Source: Actinomadura sp. KC345
GTDB taxonomy: Bacteria > Actinomycetota > Actinomycetes > Streptosporangiales > Streptosporangiaceae
Direction of reading: 5' to 3'
NCBI RefSeq assembly: GCF_004348515.1
Contig: NZ_SMKH01000054.1
Location: 1 to 33,460 of the forward strand
Length of the DNA stretch: 33,460 bases
A program made the translations under genes and the position numbers. A model generated the notes under the pieces. It was not told where the DNA came from and searched no databases. It saw only the letters and a program-made list of their open reading frames with translations. Shown here piece by piece: positions 31,396 through 33,460 of this stretch (the first letter of the stretch is position 1; each line of letters starts with the position of its first letter).

Positions 31396-32664
31396 GTGAA
31401 ATTGGTGATGCAGGTGAAGCTGCTGCCGACGTCCGAGCAAGCCTCGGCGCTGAGCGCGACCCTGCAAACGTGCAACGCCCTGGCCAACCGGGTCTCGGCC
31501 ACGGCCTACCGGGAGAAGGTGTTCTCCCGCGCCGGGCTGCAAAAGCTCGTTTATGCCGAGTTGAAGGCGGCCGGGTTGTCGGCGCAGCCGGCGTTGCATG
31601 TGATCCGCAAGACCGCCGACGCCTACACCACGCTGCACGCTCAGATCGACGCCGGGCTGCTGGGCGGTGAGAACTCCAAACGCCGCCGCAAGGCCGCCTC
31701 CAAGCCAATCACCTTCGGTGACCTGGCCGCGCAGCCGTTCGACGACCGCTGCCTGTCCTGGCAGACCGATGCCCGCACCGTGTCGATCTGGACCGTGCAC
31801 GGCCGGGTGCAGGGCATCGCGTTCACCGGCCACCCGTCCCACCTGAAGACCCTGGCCACCCGCCGCAAGGGCGAGTCGGACCTGGTGTACCGGGACGGCA
31901 AATGGTTCCTGTACGCCACCTGCGAGATCAAAGCAGCTGAGCCGTTCGACCCGGTCGACTGGATCGGTGTGGACCGGGGGATCGTGAACCTGGCCACCAC
32001 TTGCGATGGCACCAACTACCAGGGCAAGGGCCTGAGCAGGTACCGGCGGGCGCAGGCACGGCGGCGGGCCGAACTGCAGAGCAAGAAGGCGGCCGGGTCG
32101 CGCTCGGCGGCCCGCCGCCTGTCGCGGCGCAGGGCGCGGGAGGGCCGCCATGCCGCGAACGTGAACCATAGGATCGCCAAACAGATCGTGGCCGATGCCC
32201 AACGCACCGGACGCGGAATCGCACTGGAAGAACTCAGTGGGATCCGGGACCGGGTACGGCTCAAGCGGCACCAGCGGGCCACGCTGTCGACCTGGCCCTT
32301 CCACCAGCTCGGCACCGCCATCGCCTACAAGTCCCAGCGGGCCGGGGTGCCGTTGTTGCATGTGGACCCGGCCTACACCTCGCAGACATGCCCGCGCTGC
32401 GGGCATGTCGCGCGAGGCAATCGTCCCGCCCGGGACCGCTTTTCCTGTCGTCGGTGCGGGCTCGCTGGCCCGGCCGACCACATCGCCGCCGTGAACGTCC
32501 GTCAGCGGGCACGCACGGCTTGGGCATTCGTCAGCATGCCCGACCCGGCCCCGGTACAGGGGAAAGGTGATGCGACCCCAGGGCCACAGCCGGTGGTGAA
32601 GGGGAGCGCAACGAAGCGTGCACGATCGAGCCGCAAACTCGGCCGTTCACGGCCGAGAAGCTGA
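31396..32664 (+). CDS. tnpB: TnpB RNA-guided nuclease, IS200/IS605-family accessory protein
   Basis: TnpB is an RNA-guided DNA endonuclease, ancestral to Cas12. The 422-residue protein has an N-terminal basic region (VKLVMQVKLLPTSEQASALS) and a split RuvC domain with all three acidic residues: Asp193 in GVDRGIVNLA, Glu278 in IALEELSGIRDR and Asp361 in ADHIAAVNV. A zinc ribbon CPRCG (332-336) and CRRCG (351-355) lies between the last two. A basic helical stretch ([20 protein letters not shown]) lies near 223-242. A 40-residue low-complexity basic tail follows residue 380. GTG 31396 matches the usual family start; an upstream in-frame start at 31369 would add nine residues. The gene appears intact and potentially active. 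Confidence 0.92.
   Translation: MKLVMQVKLLPTSEQASALSATLQTCNALANRVSATAYREKVFSRAGLQKLVYAELKAAGLSAQPALHVIRKTADAYTTLHAQIDAGLLGGENSKRRRKAASKPITFGDLAAQPFDDRCLSWQTDARTVSIWTVHGRVQGIAFTGHPSHLKTLATRRKGESDLVYRDGKWFLYATCEIKAAEPFDPVDWIGVDRGIVNLATTCDGTNYQGKGLSRYRRAQARRRAELQSKKAAGSRSAARRLSRRRAREGRHAANVNHRIAKQIVADAQRTGRGIALEELSGIRDRVRLKRHQRATLSTWPFHQLGTAIAYKSQRAGVPLLHVDPAYTSQTCPRCGHVARGNRPARDRFSCRRCGLAGPADHIAAVNVRQRARTAWAFVSMPDPAPVQGKGDATPGPQPVVKGSATKRARSSRKLGRSRPRS
32638..32657 (+). ncRNA. Right-end hairpin, probable 3' part of the omega RNA scaffold
   Basis: A perfect 9-bp stem with a 2-base loop (4-base loop TTCA if the inner pair opens) lies inside the last codons of tnpB. In studied TnpB systems the guide RNA overlaps the 3' end of tnpB and its scaffold ends at the element's right end, with the guide read from flanking DNA. 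Only this terminal hairpin is proposed here; the 5' end of the RNA cannot be placed. Confidence 0.5.
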
Positions 32665-32677
32665 CTCGGAACCTGTG

Positions 32678-33460
32678 ATGCGCGACGTCATCGTTGTGGG
32701 CGCCGGTCCCGCCGGATCCGCCGTCGCCTGCCACCTCGCCCGCTCCGGCCTGGACGTCCTCGTCCTGGAGAAGTCGTCCTTCCCCCGCGAGAAGGTCTGC
32801 GGCGACGGCCTCACGCCCCGCGCCGTCCAGGAACTCCGGACCCTCGGCATCGACCTCACCGCCCCAGGCTGGTTCCCCAACCAGGGCATCCGCCTCATCG
32901 GCGCCGGCCGCAGCCTCGAACTCGACTGGCCGGACGGGCGCGGCCTCACCCGTACCCGGGCCGACTTCGACGACGTCCTCGTCCGCCAGGCCACCGCCGC
33001 CGGAGCGACCGTCCAGCAGAACACCAAGGTCACCGGACCCCTCCAGCCGGACGGCAGGGTGACCGGCGTCCACACCGACAAGGGCACCCACGAGGCCCGC
33101 CTGGTCGTTGCCGCCGACGGTGCCTCCTCCCGGCTCTCGGTGGCCCTTGGCCTGCGCCCGTCCCGCGACCGCCCCATCGGCATCGCGGGCAGGTGCTACT
33201 TCCGCAGCCCGCGCCACGACGACCCGTACCTGGAGATCTGGCTCGACCTGGTTCCCGCCGGCTACGGCTGGGTCTTTGGGATGGGCGACGGCACCTGCAA
33301 CGTCGGCGTCGCCCTGCTCCGCACGGAGCACCCCGACTACCGAAGCCTCCTCACCAACTGGCTGGCCCCGCTCCCACCCGCCTGGGGCTTCACCGAGGAG
33401 AACGCCACAGGGCCCCTGCGCGGCGCCGCCCTGCCCATGGGCTTCAGCCGCCGCCCCCAC
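32678..33460 (+). CDS. Geranylgeranyl reductase-family flavoprotein, N-terminal part
   Basis: This gene is cut by the window edge after 261 codons. It begins MRDVIVVGAGPAGSAVACHL, an FAD-binding Rossmann motif, followed by VLEKSSFPREKVCGDGLTPR with the CGDGL motif (41-45), TRADFDDVLVRQA, VVAADGASSRLSVALG and YGWVFGMGDGTCNVGVALL. These fit the geranylgeranyl reductase family, which saturates isoprenoid chains; in actinomycetes members act on menaquinone or other prenyl lipids. The ATG lies 14 bases after the tnpB stop and has only a weak upstream CGGAACC, so insertion of the element may have displaced its original promoter or ribosome site. The start looks complete. Confidence 0.9.
   Translation, partial: MRDVIVVGAGPAGSAVACHLARSGLDVLVLEKSSFPREKVCGDGLTPRAVQELRTLGIDLTAPGWFPNQGIRLIGAGRSLELDWPDGRGLTRTRADFDDVLVRQATAAGATVQQNTKVTGPLQPDGRVTGVHTDKGTHEARLVVAADGASSRLSVALGLRPSRDRPIGIAGRCYFRSPRHDDPYLEIWLDLVPAGYGWVFGMGDGTCNVGVALLRTEHPDYRSLLTNWLAPLPPAWGFTEENATGPLRGAALPMGFSRRPH

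Larger units (their letters stand above)
31350..32668 (+). mobile_element. Solitary tnpB element of the IS200/IS605 (IS1341-like) group; ends approximate
   Basis: The unit contains one intact tnpB and no tnpA. The right end is marked by a CTCGGCCGT-tc-ACGGCCGAG hairpin (32638-32657), the kind of subterminal hairpin expected for this group, so the element probably ends within about 10 bases of it. The left end is not resolved; it lies between the hydrolase stop (31283) and the tnpB start (31396). A small GTGT-ggat-ACAC dyad at 31368-31379 may belong to the left-end structure. As expected of this group, there are no terminal inverted repeats or target duplications. Confidence 0.6.

Overview
The window is GC-rich DNA from a filamentous actinomycete. 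GTG and TTG starts are common, many stop/start codons overlap by 4 bases, and terminators are GC-rich hairpins without T-runs. The order fasR-fabD-fabH-acpP-fabF next to a DUF3145 gene, then aceE, a DUF3052 gene and a peroxiredoxin gene, matches the arrangement known from Streptomyces. The Form I RuBisCO, CbbX and phosphoribulokinase genes point to a non-Streptomyces lineage; Actinomadura or another Thermomonosporaceae would fit, but this is inference without a search.

Layout. Positions 1-1136 hold the start of a leftward gene and a DUF3145 gene. Positions 1188-6149 are the type II fatty-acid synthase operon with its PucR-type regulator, read leftward. Positions 6279-10522 hold a leftward acyltransferase, a secreted DUF1023 hydrolase and a NarL-type two-component system. 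A nearly identical bipartite DNA element lies upstream of both the kinase gene and the hydrolase gene, which suggests one regulon. Positions 10606-14057 read rightward: an HhH-PHP phosphoesterase, an epoxide-hydrolase-like enzyme, a WYL regulator and a VOC protein. Positions 14167-16956 encode the pyruvate dehydrogenase E1 (aceE, leftward). Positions 17172-20703 read rightward: DUF1918, YjbQ, DUF3052, peroxiredoxin, a zinc-ribbon protein and a K+ channel with an RCK domain.

Positions 20833-29186 form a dispersed Calvin-cycle region. It has a leftward phosphoribulokinase, a divergent GAF-kinase/NarL regulator pair, a saccharopine-dehydrogenase-like oxidoreductase, a small membrane protein, a LysR regulator (cbbR type) and the divergent operon cbbL-cbbS-cbbX. 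Red-type RuBisCO, its CbbX activase and phosphoribulokinase supply the steps specific to CO2 fixation; all other Calvin-cycle enzymes must lie elsewhere.

Positions 29267-33460 hold a PAC2 protein, a CBS-pair protein coupled to a small alpha/beta hydrolase, a solitary TnpB element whose right-end hairpin is visible, and the start of a geranylgeranyl-reductase-family flavoprotein directly behind it. No rRNA, tRNA or CRISPR array was seen. I found no clearly undescribed multi-gene system. The best leads are the duplicated two-component operator, the split Calvin locus with its unusual kinase, the cbbR-cbbL regulatory region, and the TnpB element abutting a host gene.
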